Source: M30B80 sp965656935 | Lineage (GTDB): Bacteria > Pseudomonadota > Alphaproteobacteria > Rhodobacterales > Rhodobacteraceae | Length of the DNA: 64,000 nt | Assembly: GCA_965656935.1 (NCBI GenBank) | Contig: CBFHMG010000008.1 | Location: 57,806 to 121,805, forward strand | Direction: 5' to 3' | Made by a program: the position numbers and the translations under genes | Notes under the pieces: model-generated | The model's database searches: none | What the model was told of the DNA's origin: nothing | Seen by the model: the letters and a program-made list of their open reading frames with translations, nothing else | Part shown: positions 27,002 through 34,976 of the stretch, piece after piece | Position numbering within the stretch: the stretch's first letter is position 1 | How the letters are laid out: each line of letters begins with the position of its first letter

Positions 27002-28003
27002 TTAATTCTGGCGCAGTTTTGAGGGGGGCTTGGCAGGGAGCACATCGGCAGAAAGCGCCATTATCAGCGGCGCAATGATGTCTTTGATCAAGTCCTCAGT
27101 CATGCCGCCTGATTGCCCGACACAGGCCGCCAGAATCGGACGATTTTGGTCTGATCGAAACAAGCTGTCGCGGCCGAAATAGCTTTGCGCCAAACGGGTA
27201 TTGCTTGCGCTATATTCCGCGAGAATGGTTCCACGTTGCGTTGCATTCGCGAAAAAGCTTGAGCGGTCCTTTATCCCTGCATCCACCTTGGCGCAGGCAC
27301 GCTCAATTCTGTGGCGCTGTTCTATGGGCAGCTTTGCCAAAGGCAGGCCGCGCATGAACTCGGTCATTCGCATGGAAAAAGACTGGTTCTTGGTTTCATG
27401 CACGGCGTCAGGCAAATCACCAACACCGAGAGCATCGTAGAATAAAGATACTGAATCTGCCGCGAAACGGCCTTCCTCAAACGGAATGACAATGAGGCTG
27501 TCATTGCCAAAAAGATGCGCCAAGCGGCGTGCCAGACGCTCATAATCTATCCAGAAAAAATCCCGCCTCCGAGCAAGGAAATCTTCAAATCGCAGATGGG
27601 CATAGCGCTTATCCCATTGCCATTTTACATGCTGGCGATACCAGCTCTCCAACCAGTAATCCTGCCTGCGAACAAAAAGGACGGGATGGACCTCAAAATA
27701 TTCCGACAGGCCGGCCAGCGGGGAAAGATCACGGCGCGTGCCGATATCCTCATCTGACAAGGTCACGCTGTGGATGTGGCACGGTTTAGCATCGGCACGG
27801 TTTGTAATATCTTGAGCGATCGCACGCGCGCTCTGCTTTCCTGAGAACAGATCATCAAAAAGCGCCTTATGACGCGCTGTGGCATAGGCGTGGAACACCC
27901 CCCTCCAAAGCAGCTGGCCGAAATCAGATTTTAGCGCATGCTGAATGGAGGACGTGCCCGTGCGGTGTACGCCCACATGAAGATAGAGGCGCCGCTTGCT
28001 CAT
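27002..28003 (-). CDS. Sulfotransferase-like protein 2
   Basis: A 333-residue protein starting with LYLHVGVHRTGTSSIQHAL, a PAPS-loop form (HRTGTSSIQ, residues 13-21). HPVLFVRRQDYWLESWYRQ (about 107-125) is the expected second binding segment. It is related in layout to the other sulfotransferase-like gene two positions downstream, but not a recent copy. It starts in the stop codon of gmd (ATGA), placing it in the same operon. Confidence 0.75.
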   Translation of the reverse strand: MSKRRLYLHVGVHRTGTSSIQHALKSDFGQLLWRGVFHAYATARHKALFDDLFSGKQSARAIAQDITNRADAKPCHIHSVTLSDEDIGTRRDLSPLAGLSEYFEVHPVLFVRRQDYWLESWYRQHVKWQWDKRYAHLRFEDFLARRRDFFWIDYERLARRLAHLFGNDSLIVIPFEEGRFAADSVSLFYDALGVGDLPDAVHETKNQSFSMRMTEFMRGLPLAKLPIEQRHRIERACAKVDAGIKDRSSFFANATQRGTILAEYSASNTRLAQSYFGRDSLFRSDQNRPILAACVGQSGGMTEDLIKDIIAPLIMALSADVLPAKPPSKLRQN

Positions 28004-29118
28004 GCGGGAATGGCGACTGGCATGGCCAGCCCATGTTCGGACAGCACGGCGTGCCGGCGCGCGGCTTTGATATCTTCTTCAATCATTTCCGCGCAAAGTT
28101 GGTGTGCGGTAATTTTCGGCTCCCAACCAAGTGTAATGCGAGCTTTGGCAGCATCGCCCAAAAGGGTGGAAACCTCGGCGGGGCGAAAATGGCGTTGGTC
28201 AATTCGAAGAATGACATCCCCCGATTTAACCGCTGGCGCACGGTCGCTTGTGACGCGGCGAACGATCCCGATTTCATCTTTCCCTTGGCCACTGAACTCC
28301 AATTCAATACCAAGCTCCGCGGCGCCCCAAACGACGAAATCCCGCACCGAATGCTGCGCGCCCGTTGCAATAACAAAATCCTGCGGGATGTCTTGCTGGA
28401 GCATCAACCATTGCATCTCGACATAGTCGCGCGCATGCCCCCAATCGCGTTTCGCATCGAGATTGCCGAGATAGAGACACCCCTCAAGACCAAGCGCGAT
28501 ATGGGCAAGTCCACGCGTGATCTTGCGTGTCACGAAAGTCTCCCCCCGCCTTGGGCTTTCATGGTTAAAAAGCAGCCCGTTACAGGCATAGATGCCATAA
28601 GCCTCACGATAATTGATGGTGATCCAATAGGCATAAAGCTTGGCCACCGCATAGGGGGATCTTGGGTGAAAGGGTGTCGTTTCGCGTTGCGGGGTTTCTG
28701 CAACTTTGCCGAATAACTCGGAGGAAGAGGCCTGATAAAAACGCGTCTTTTCAGACAGGCCCAAAAAACGGATCGCCTCAAGCAAACGAAGTGTGCCAAG
28801 GGCATCGACATCCGCGGTGTATTCAGGGGCCTCAAAACTAACAGCCACATGGGATTGTGCGGCCAGATTATACACCTCATCGGGCTGCACCTCAGCCAAT
28901 ATACGCGTCAGGCTGGAGGCATCCGTCATATCCCCGTAATGCAAATGGAACCGTGACGAACTGCTTTGCGGATGCTCATAGAGGTGATCGATGCGGTCTG
29001 TATTGAAATGCGAGGAGCGCCGTTTGATGCCATGAACCACATAACCTTTTTTCAAAAGAAACTCGGCCAGATAGGAGCCATCTTGCCCCGTGATGCCTGT
29101 GATCAATGCGGTTTTCAT
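28000..29118 (-). CDS. gmd: GDP-mannose 4,6-dehydratase
   Basis: Makes GDP-4-keto-6-deoxymannose, the precursor of GDP-fucose and related deoxysugars. All 372 residues fit: NAD(P) site ITGITGQDGSYLAEFLL (6-22), VHGIKRRSSHFNTDRIDHLY, catalytic SSSELFG, and Tyr156/Lys160 in SPYAVAKLYAYW. The GDP-fucose synthase (fcl/wcaG) that normally follows is absent from the window, so it is encoded elsewhere or the product is another deoxysugar. It is the first gene of the minus glycan operon proper. Confidence 0.97.
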   Translation of the reverse strand: MKTALITGITGQDGSYLAEFLLKKGYVVHGIKRRSSHFNTDRIDHLYEHPQSSSSRFHLHYGDMTDASSLTRILAEVQPDEVYNLAAQSHVAVSFEAPEYTADVDALGTLRLLEAIRFLGLSEKTRFYQASSSELFGKVAETPQRETTPFHPRSPYAVAKLYAYWITINYREAYGIYACNGLLFNHESPRRGETFVTRKITRGLAHIALGLEGCLYLGNLDAKRDWGHARDYVEMQWLMLQQDIPQDFVIATGAQHSVRDFVVWGAAELGIELEFSGQGKDEIGIVRRVTSDRAPAVKSGDVILRIDQRHFRPAEVSTLLGDAAKARITLGWEPKITAHQLCAEMIEEDIKAARRHAVLSEHGLAMPVAIPA

Positions 29119-29148
29119 GTCGAACTGCCTCGTTATGTGGGGGATTCA

Positions 29149-29913
29149 TTAGCGACGAAATTTACGAACGATATCGGCCAGTCGCCGGAGTGGCGCCGTG
29201 ATCCGCCATGAACTGGAGGCGCGCAGTGCGTCGACCTCCCGCTGGATTTCCAAAGCATGACGATGACTGTCTTCGGCAAGTTGCTGCAGGGCGATCAAGC
29301 GCTCCTGCAGCAGCGCTTGACTGGCGGGTCGCCCCGATTGCTCGCGGCGGTCAACCTCCAACTGGTAGCTTTGCAGATCAATCTGCGGGACAGATTGGAA
29401 CGGGTTGGTCGATGTCAATTCAGACCATAAATGATCCAGCCGATCCTCAGGGCAGGCGGGCGGTGCAGCATCGGAGACCAGTGCGATCCGCTCCAGCAAT
29501 CTGCCAACCGCCGCACCGCGGCAGATCATATGAACCACCAGATCAACCCAAGCCGTAGGGCCGATTTGGCGCGCAGGCGCGGAGGTCAGCACTTCAAGCT
29601 CAACCCGAGGATCAACCGACAGGCCTAACGCCATCTCGGCCATTTGCGACCAGTTCGATTCGGCCGATATTGGCGCCATGCCAGCCGCAATTCGCGAGGT
29701 CATCCATGCGACTGGTTCAGGAACATAAATCCGAACCAGACAGGCCCGCTCTGCCCTATCAAACACCTCCCGCAAGGCGTGGAGATCAACCATCGGATAA
29801 GGCCAGAGTTCAGTATCCGCAGGCAAAACACCCCTGCACCACTCAGGATCAACCGCTGCCAGTACAGGCGTTTCAAAAACCGGCTCACCCCGCAGGTATT
29901 TCTGGTTTTCCAT
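29149..29913 (-). CDS. Unknown protein with glycosyltransferase-type C-terminal tail
   Basis: A 254-residue protein without a recognised domain in residues 1-170. Residues 190-235 are heptad-rich (LLQERLIALQQLAEDSHRHA) and likely coiled coil. The end, LRASSSWRITAPLRRLA, is a tail often found in polysaccharide glycosyltransferases and methyltransferases, and may dock them to each other or to the membrane. It lies 30 bases upstream of gmd on the same strand and is divergent from the pyruvyltransferase gene. The start is ATG 29913 or 29919. Confidence 0.65.
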   Translation of the reverse strand: MENQKYLRGEPVFETPVLAAVDPEWCRGVLPADTELWPYPMVDLHALREVFDRAERACLVRIYVPEPVAWMTSRIAAGMAPISAESNWSQMAEMALGLSVDPRVELEVLTSAPARQIGPTAWVDLVVHMICRGAAVGRLLERIALVSDAAPPACPEDRLDHLWSELTSTNPFQSVPQIDLQSYQLEVDRREQSGRPASQALLQERLIALQQLAEDSHRHALEIQREVDALRASSSWRITAPLRRLADIVRKFRR

Positions 29914-29980
29914 CAACATGGGCCTGCGCCTTTCTGGCTGTAACTCTCGTTCAACTCAGACGCAGATTCCCCGAAGTTTT

Positions 29981-29995
29981 TTAAATCAACGTTAA
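29981..29995. promoter_or_regulatory. CtrA-type site TTAA-N7-TTAA
   Basis: TTAA (29981-29984), seven bases, TTAA (29992-29995): the full CtrA recognition pattern of alphaproteobacteria. It sits in the 155-base divergent gap between the two glycan gene sets, 74 bases before the start of the pyruvyltransferase gene. The pattern is read directly; its use by CtrA is inference. Confidence 0.5.
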
Positions 29996-30068
29996 AGCCT
30001 TGCAGGTTATTTCGATTCTATCGGGCCGACCGTTCTGGTCAGCCCCTCGCCAGAATGGAGAGCGTTTG

Positions 30069-31271
30069 ATGGGTGCTGGCCGCATTGCATTTTTGGGAAC
30101 ACCGGGTGTGGTCCGTGATGCTGACAGGTTTTCGCTGGACGAGCTTCTTGACGTGCTCGGTGCGAATTCGGGCAACCTCATTTTTCAACATGCGGCGCAG
30201 CTTTTAATCGGGGGGCGGCATCTGCATATCGGCCGTTCCGAGACGGCATATACCGATATCGCGGCTCTGCGCGACTGCAGCACCCTTGTGTTTCCCGCGG
30301 CCAATCATCTGCGCGCGAATGCAGATTGGACGGGCCTGAATACTTATCTTGAGCGCTGCGGGTTGCCCTTAGTTGTTCTGGGCTTGGGCGCGCAAATGTC
30401 AGCGGATGCGGGGCGGGAGGCGCGGCTTGCGATTCTGCAAAACCCTCATGTCAGGCGTCTGGTTGATATCTTGCGAGACCGCGGCCAATTGATCACCGTT
30501 CGCGGGGCGCAATCTGCCGAAATCTGTCAGGAGCTTGGCCTTGATGTAATACCGCTCGGCTGCCCATCTGCCTTGATCAATCCGAACCCTGATTTGGGTA
30601 AAAGCATTGCGCGGCAATTGGCAATAATCGCCGCTCAGGGCATCGAACAGAGCTTCGCGCTTACCGCCGCCGCACCCTTCGAGATCAGGCCAGATGAGCG
30701 CCTTATGGCGGTTGAGCGTAAATTGCTCGACTGGCTTGGCAAATATTCGGGGCTTTATGTGCAGCAATCAGATGGCGCGGTTAGTTTGCGCATGGCCAAT
30801 GGGCAGTGGTTCGATCTTGCACCAACCGCACGCAGATCATTCGAGACGATTTTATGGTCTGGCGACCCAGTGGAATTCTGGGCCCTCATGGCGCGCGCTG
30901 GCCGTGTGTTCACATCAGCACCCGATTGGATCGATGCTATGGCTAACTTGGGTTTCTCAATGGGAAGCCGCCTGCATGGCAATATGGCCGCCATCGCGGC
31001 AGGTCGCCCCGGCGTTTTGATCTCGCATGACGGGCGCACGGGTGAATTGGCAAAGCTCATGCATTTGCCACGTCTAGAAATGGATGACCTTGCCAAAGCC
31101 AAAACCCCAACGGATGCGATCTCAAAAGTCAGATTTGACGGGGCCGCTTTTGATAATTGGCGGCAGCAGACAGCGCAGGAGCTGGCCAAGCATCTTGCTC
31201 GCATCGGGCTACCAGCCTCGGTGCATTTGCAAGCGCTTGCCGCAGGATACAGCCAAGAGGATGCCGCATGA
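30069..31271 (+). CDS. Polysaccharide pyruvyltransferase family protein
   Basis: A 400-residue WcaK/CsaB-family transferase that puts pyruvate ketals on sugars. RIAFLGTPGVVRDADRF begins the first Rossmann half. ITVRGAQSAEICQELG and the late GSRLHGNMAAIAAGRP plus SHDGRTGEL segment (around residue 300) are the family hallmarks. ATG 30069 has GGAGAG upstream; the in-frame reading from 30000 lacks one. It is the first gene of the plus glycan operon and its stop overlaps the next start. Confidence 0.88.
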   Translation: MGAGRIAFLGTPGVVRDADRFSLDELLDVLGANSGNLIFQHAAQLLIGGRHLHIGRSETAYTDIAALRDCSTLVFPAANHLRANADWTGLNTYLERCGLPLVVLGLGAQMSADAGREARLAILQNPHVRRLVDILRDRGQLITVRGAQSAEICQELGLDVIPLGCPSALINPNPDLGKSIARQLAIIAAQGIEQSFALTAAAPFEIRPDERLMAVERKLLDWLGKYSGLYVQQSDGAVSLRMANGQWFDLAPTARRSFETILWSGDPVEFWALMARAGRVFTSAPDWIDAMANLGFSMGSRLHGNMAAIAAGRPGVLISHDGRTGELAKLMHLPRLEMDDLAKAKTPTDAISKVRFDGAAFDNWRQQTAQELAKHLARIGLPASVHLQALAAGYSQEDAA

Positions 31272-31933
31272 CCCGCCGCCCGCATCGCAGCCTTGAAGAA
31301 TTCGCAAACTATGTCGCCCTGCGCGGTTGGTCGCCTCGAACAATCATCGATATCGGCGCGTGCTACGGCACGCCAGAATTGCTGCAAGGCTTCCCTGAGG
31401 CCTATCACATCCTCATCGAACCGCTGGAGGAGCTTCGCGAAAGGCTTGAGCTGATCACGACGAAATACCGTGGTGAACATCACCTCTGCGCCATGGCCGA
31501 TATCGAGGGAGAAATGGCATTGTCCGTCCCGCCCAATGGCCTGCAAGGGGCGAGCTTTGCGCCAAGCGGGCATGCCAATACAAGGGCCGTGCCCGTTCAC
31601 CGCCTGGATGATCTTCTCGCGGGGCGGGACTTGGAGGGGCCGATCCTGCTCAAAACCGATTGTCAGGGTTTTGATCTTCATGCCCTCAAGGGCGCGGTTG
31701 TCACCTTGCGCCATACCGATCTGGTCGTGGCCGAAGTGAATATGTTCCACCCCGCCAGCAACCCCGAGCTGCCCGATTTCGGGGAAATCGTGGGCTGGAT
31801 GCGCGAACAGGATTTCGCGGTCTTTGACATCGTCTCCTACCAAACCCGACCGTTTGACGAGGCCCTTGGCTATGTCGATCTGGTCTTCGCGCGAAATGAT
31901 AGCGCCTTTCGGCGCCATCACCGCTGGCAATGA
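31268..31933 (+). CDS. FkbM family methyltransferase
   Basis: A 221-residue SAM-dependent methyltransferase. Motif I TIIDIGACYGTPELLQ (about 24-39), the acidic end of strand 2 (LIEPLEELRERL), and ILLKTDCQGFDLHALKGA typical of FkbM are all visible, followed by VVAEVNMFHP. It probably O-methylates a sugar of the glycan. ATG 31268 overlaps the previous stop (ATGA). Confidence 0.88.
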   Translation: MTRRPHRSLEEFANYVALRGWSPRTIIDIGACYGTPELLQGFPEAYHILIEPLEELRERLELITTKYRGEHHLCAMADIEGEMALSVPPNGLQGASFAPSGHANTRAVPVHRLDDLLAGRDLEGPILLKTDCQGFDLHALKGAVVTLRHTDLVVAEVNMFHPASNPELPDFGEIVGWMREQDFAVFDIVSYQTRPFDEALGYVDLVFARNDSAFRRHHRWQ

Positions 31934-31942
31934 GGGATAAGC

Positions 31943-32896
31943 ATGACAAAAATGGACAGCCCCAGCAATTTCACCAAAGACCAAGACGCCCGCAACCGCG
32001 CCAATCATAACCGATTTGCGCAAGTCATGGGCGATGGCGATGTCGCCGATCTGGAAGGCAAATTGATGAGCGCGACCAATCTCGCTGGTACCTTCTACCC
32101 CGAAGCCAGAAGTGAGAACGGCTTTGCCCTTTATGCGATGTCGCCCGAACTGAAATCGCGCCCCGTGACCGAGCGGCTGCCACCTAACAGCTTGCGACAT
32201 TACTATGGTGTGCGCGATGGCACCTATCGCGATGATCTCTACCTGCAAAGCGGGCGCGCCGATGTCGCCGTGATCAGGGAGTTGCTCTCAACGGATGGGT
32301 TTAAACTTGAAGGGAACCGCATTCTTGAATTCGGGTGCTCGGCAGGCAGGCTCTTGCGGCATTTCGAGGATGAGGCAAAAACAGCTGAGGTTTGGGGCGC
32401 TGATCTGCATTCAGCCGCAATTCATTGGGCGCAATCCCACCTCTCGCCTCCCTTTCATTTCCTGACCAACACAACCGCCCCGCATCTGCCTTTCGAGGAT
32501 GGATATTTCGGCTTTATCTTTGCGGGATCAGTCTGGACCCATCTGGGCGAATTGGATGATGCATGGTTGCTGGAACTTAAACGCGTGCTGCGCGTGGGCG
32601 GGCGGATTTATCTCACGATTTCCGATCAGGATACCTTGGCCGAAATTGAACGCATCAATCCTGATCACCCCTCCAATGCGCATGTCGCCGCCCTCGATTC
32701 CGAGACGGGACATCTGTCGCAGAACTGGGTCAGCTTCACCACGCGCCGCACGCCTTGGCTGCAGCGCGTGGTCTATCAACGTGAGGCATGGCTGGACCAT
32801 ATCGGGCGCTGGCTGGATGTTCGTGTGGTCAAACCCAAAGCCTATGGGTGGCAAACGGGCATCCTCTTGTCCAAAAGGGAAGGGTCGCGCGAATGA
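31943..32896 (+). CDS. Class I SAM-dependent methyltransferase
   Basis: A 317-residue protein. The C-terminal two-thirds are a methyltransferase-11-type domain: RILEFGCSAGRLLRHFED (motif I), VWGADLHSAAIHWAQ (motif II), LPFEDGYFGFIFAGSVWTHL (motifs post-I and II) and LRVGGRIYLTISD (motif III). Residues 1-95 are an unassigned helical extension. The acceptor is unknown; context points to a glycan sugar. Its stop overlaps the start of the next GT2 gene. Confidence 0.87.
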   Translation: MTKMDSPSNFTKDQDARNRANHNRFAQVMGDGDVADLEGKLMSATNLAGTFYPEARSENGFALYAMSPELKSRPVTERLPPNSLRHYYGVRDGTYRDDLYLQSGRADVAVIRELLSTDGFKLEGNRILEFGCSAGRLLRHFEDEAKTAEVWGADLHSAAIHWAQSHLSPPFHFLTNTTAPHLPFEDGYFGFIFAGSVWTHLGELDDAWLLELKRVLRVGGRIYLTISDQDTLAEIERINPDHPSNAHVAALDSETGHLSQNWVSFTTRRTPWLQRVVYQREAWLDHIGRWLDVRVVKPKAYGWQTGILLSKREGSRE

Positions 32897-33921
32897 CCGC
32901 CTTGATCCGAGGGTTTTCCGGCCCTGAGGCGCAAAATCTAGCGCTGGACCATTTAACGGGCGAGGAAGCGGCGGCCAGCCCTGCCCAACCTGAGCCTTTG
33001 AAGGTTAGCCGCTGTTTGAGCGCATCATACAAGCCGGGATTATCCCTCGTCACCGCATGCATGAACCGCAACACTAACCTTGTGAAAGCGATCAAATCAT
33101 GGCTCGCGCATGCTGTTGTATCAGAAGTGGTTATCGTTGATTGGAGCTCGGATAAACTCGTCAGCGAAAGCCTAAACCAAGCGCAGATCACCGACCCCCG
33201 CATTCGTATCATCCGCGTGGAAGGGGAGAGGAAATGGGTGCTCTCTCTGGCCTTTAACCTAGGGTTCCGGATGGCCCGATATGACCGTGTTCTCAAGGCC
33301 GATGCTGATATCATTCTGGCCCCCGATTTCTTTCTGAAAAACAGCCTTGCACCGCATGACTTAATTGCAGGCAATTGGCGCCGCGCCGCGCCTGGCCAGC
33401 AATATGTGAACGGGTTTTTCTATCTTCACAGCGCCGATCTGGCGCGCGTGAACGGGTTTAGCGAATTCATCCAAACCTATGGCCATGATGATGATGACAT
33501 CTATGAACGGCTTATTGCAGCAGGGGTGCGGCGCAAGGATGTTGCTGAAAACACTGTCAAACATCTCGATCACACTGACGAAGAACGGCTGAGCCCCCAG
33601 CCCATCAGCTCACAAATCCCTCTACGCTCAGCGCGTCAGGCCCTTGCCGCAGATACCTTGTATTCGACAAGACGAAACAGGTTTGTAAGCCTGATCCTGC
33701 CTGACTGGACAGAAGGCTGGACGATGCAACCTTTCAGCCCTGATCCTGACAGTCCAACATCGCTGCGGCGCAAGGGAATGGGGCCGCATATCACCCCTAC
33801 ACCGATCGTTGAATTGGCAGGCAAGCTTGCCGCCTATGAGCGCCTGTCATGGCAGGTCGGGCGTGAGGTTGTCACATTCCTCAAGACAGGCTTGATGCGC
33901 TTCTTGATCGTAAACGGTTAA
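32893..33921 (+). CDS. Family 2 glycosyltransferase
   Basis: A 342-residue GT-A enzyme: LSLVTACMNRNTNLVKAIKS, EVVIVDWSS and VLKADADIILAPDFF (the metal-binding region) in the N-terminal half. A galactosyltransferase-type acceptor end follows, with NGFFYLHSADLARVNGF and YGHDDDDIYERLIAAG. The layout resembles the transferase half of chondroitin-synthase-like polymerases. ATG 32893 overlaps the upstream stop (ATGA). Confidence 0.87.
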   Translation: MTALIRGFSGPEAQNLALDHLTGEEAAASPAQPEPLKVSRCLSASYKPGLSLVTACMNRNTNLVKAIKSWLAHAVVSEVVIVDWSSDKLVSESLNQAQITDPRIRIIRVEGERKWVLSLAFNLGFRMARYDRVLKADADIILAPDFFLKNSLAPHDLIAGNWRRAAPGQQYVNGFFYLHSADLARVNGFSEFIQTYGHDDDDIYERLIAAGVRRKDVAENTVKHLDHTDEERLSPQPISSQIPLRSARQALAADTLYSTRRNRFVSLILPDWTEGWTMQPFSPDPDSPTSLRRKGMGPHITPTPIVELAGKLAAYERLSWQVGREVVTFLKTGLMRFLIVNG

Positions 33922-33965
33922 GCGACATCACCAAAGAAACGATTGCTGAGGATCACCTCGAACCC

Positions 33966-34838
33966 TTGAAAGATGCCCCTGATCTGCACCTCACGCACCG
34001 GTTTTTCATTGATGCGCAGCATGGTCTGGGCAATCGCCTCAGGGCCATCGCATCCGCCGCCGCGATCGCACAAGCCGAGGGGCGTCAATTGGTCATCATC
34101 TGGCAACCCGACCATCACTGCGAGGCGCGATTTTGTGATCTGTTCGACTACAAAGGCCCCGTGATTGAGGCAAGCTTTCCTGAGGCTGCATCAAGCATGG
34201 GCCTTAATGTCACGACCTACATGGAAACCGAATTCGGCGCCGAAAAAGGCGCGCCGATCCAGCTGACTGGCCAGCGTGATTTTTACCTTCGCTCCGCCTA
34301 TGTCGCGGCCCATCCAGCAAGCACTTGGGAGGAAGAGAACAAGTTTCTCGCCAGCCTCACCCCGTCAGACCCCGTGCGCCGCCTGCTTGCCCCGTTTCCT
34401 GATGCGTTTGATATCGCCCTGCATATCAGGATGGAGGGGTGCGCGGAAACGGATCAAAACAGTTATGACAGCCCTGAAAATTGGACAGCAGACGCTCATA
34501 AAGAGATCAATCATTGGCGCGGGCAAAGCCATTTCACACGGTTTGCACACCGGCTTGAGCCCCTTCTGGCCAAGCAAAAAACAGCCCGTGTTTTCCTCGC
34601 CGCGGACATGGCCACAACCTATGAGGCATTTCATGACGCTTATGGCGACCAAGTCACCGCCCTTCCCAGAGATTGCTTTGACCGCTCGGCCCGCCAGCAA
34701 CAATTTGCATTGGCCGATATGCTTCTGCTCGCCCGCGCGCGGCATTTGCTTGGCAGCCATTGGAGCTCTTTCACCGAGGGTGCCACACGATTTTCGACGT
34801 GCCTTGCGAAGACCGAATTGGCTGGAATTGATTTTTAA
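33966..34838 (+). CDS. Fucosyltransferase-fold (NodZ/O-FucT-like) protein
   Basis: A 290-residue protein beginning HRFFIDAQHGLGNRLRAIASA, the N-terminal signature of NodZ/O-fucosyltransferase-fold enzymes. Later segments DIALHIRMEG (about 140, the catalytic HxR form) and HLLGSHWSSFTE (about 268) fit the GDP-fucose-binding half. No ATG lies at the N-terminus: the chosen start is TTG 33966. The frame is open and looks coding back to 33867, so an unusual start further 5' (e.g. ATT 33942) is possible. It is the last gene of the plus glycan set. Confidence 0.68.
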   Translation: MKDAPDLHLTHRFFIDAQHGLGNRLRAIASAAAIAQAEGRQLVIIWQPDHHCEARFCDLFDYKGPVIEASFPEAASSMGLNVTTYMETEFGAEKGAPIQLTGQRDFYLRSAYVAAHPASTWEEENKFLASLTPSDPVRRLLAPFPDAFDIALHIRMEGCAETDQNSYDSPENWTADAHKEINHWRGQSHFTRFAHRLEPLLAKQKTARVFLAADMATTYEAFHDAYGDQVTALPRDCFDRSARQQQFALADMLLLARARHLLGSHWSSFTEGATRFSTCLAKTELAGIDF

Positions 34839-34976
34839 AGCGCTTCGCGTTGAGCGGTCCAGTTTTGACGCGGCAGGCTTTCGTGTCGTGGAATTTGGGA
34901 TGCTGGTCGGTTTCGATGGGAAAGGCGGCCTTGCAAGGGCTATGCTTGTTAGAACAGCAGCATCAGGCCAGACCAA

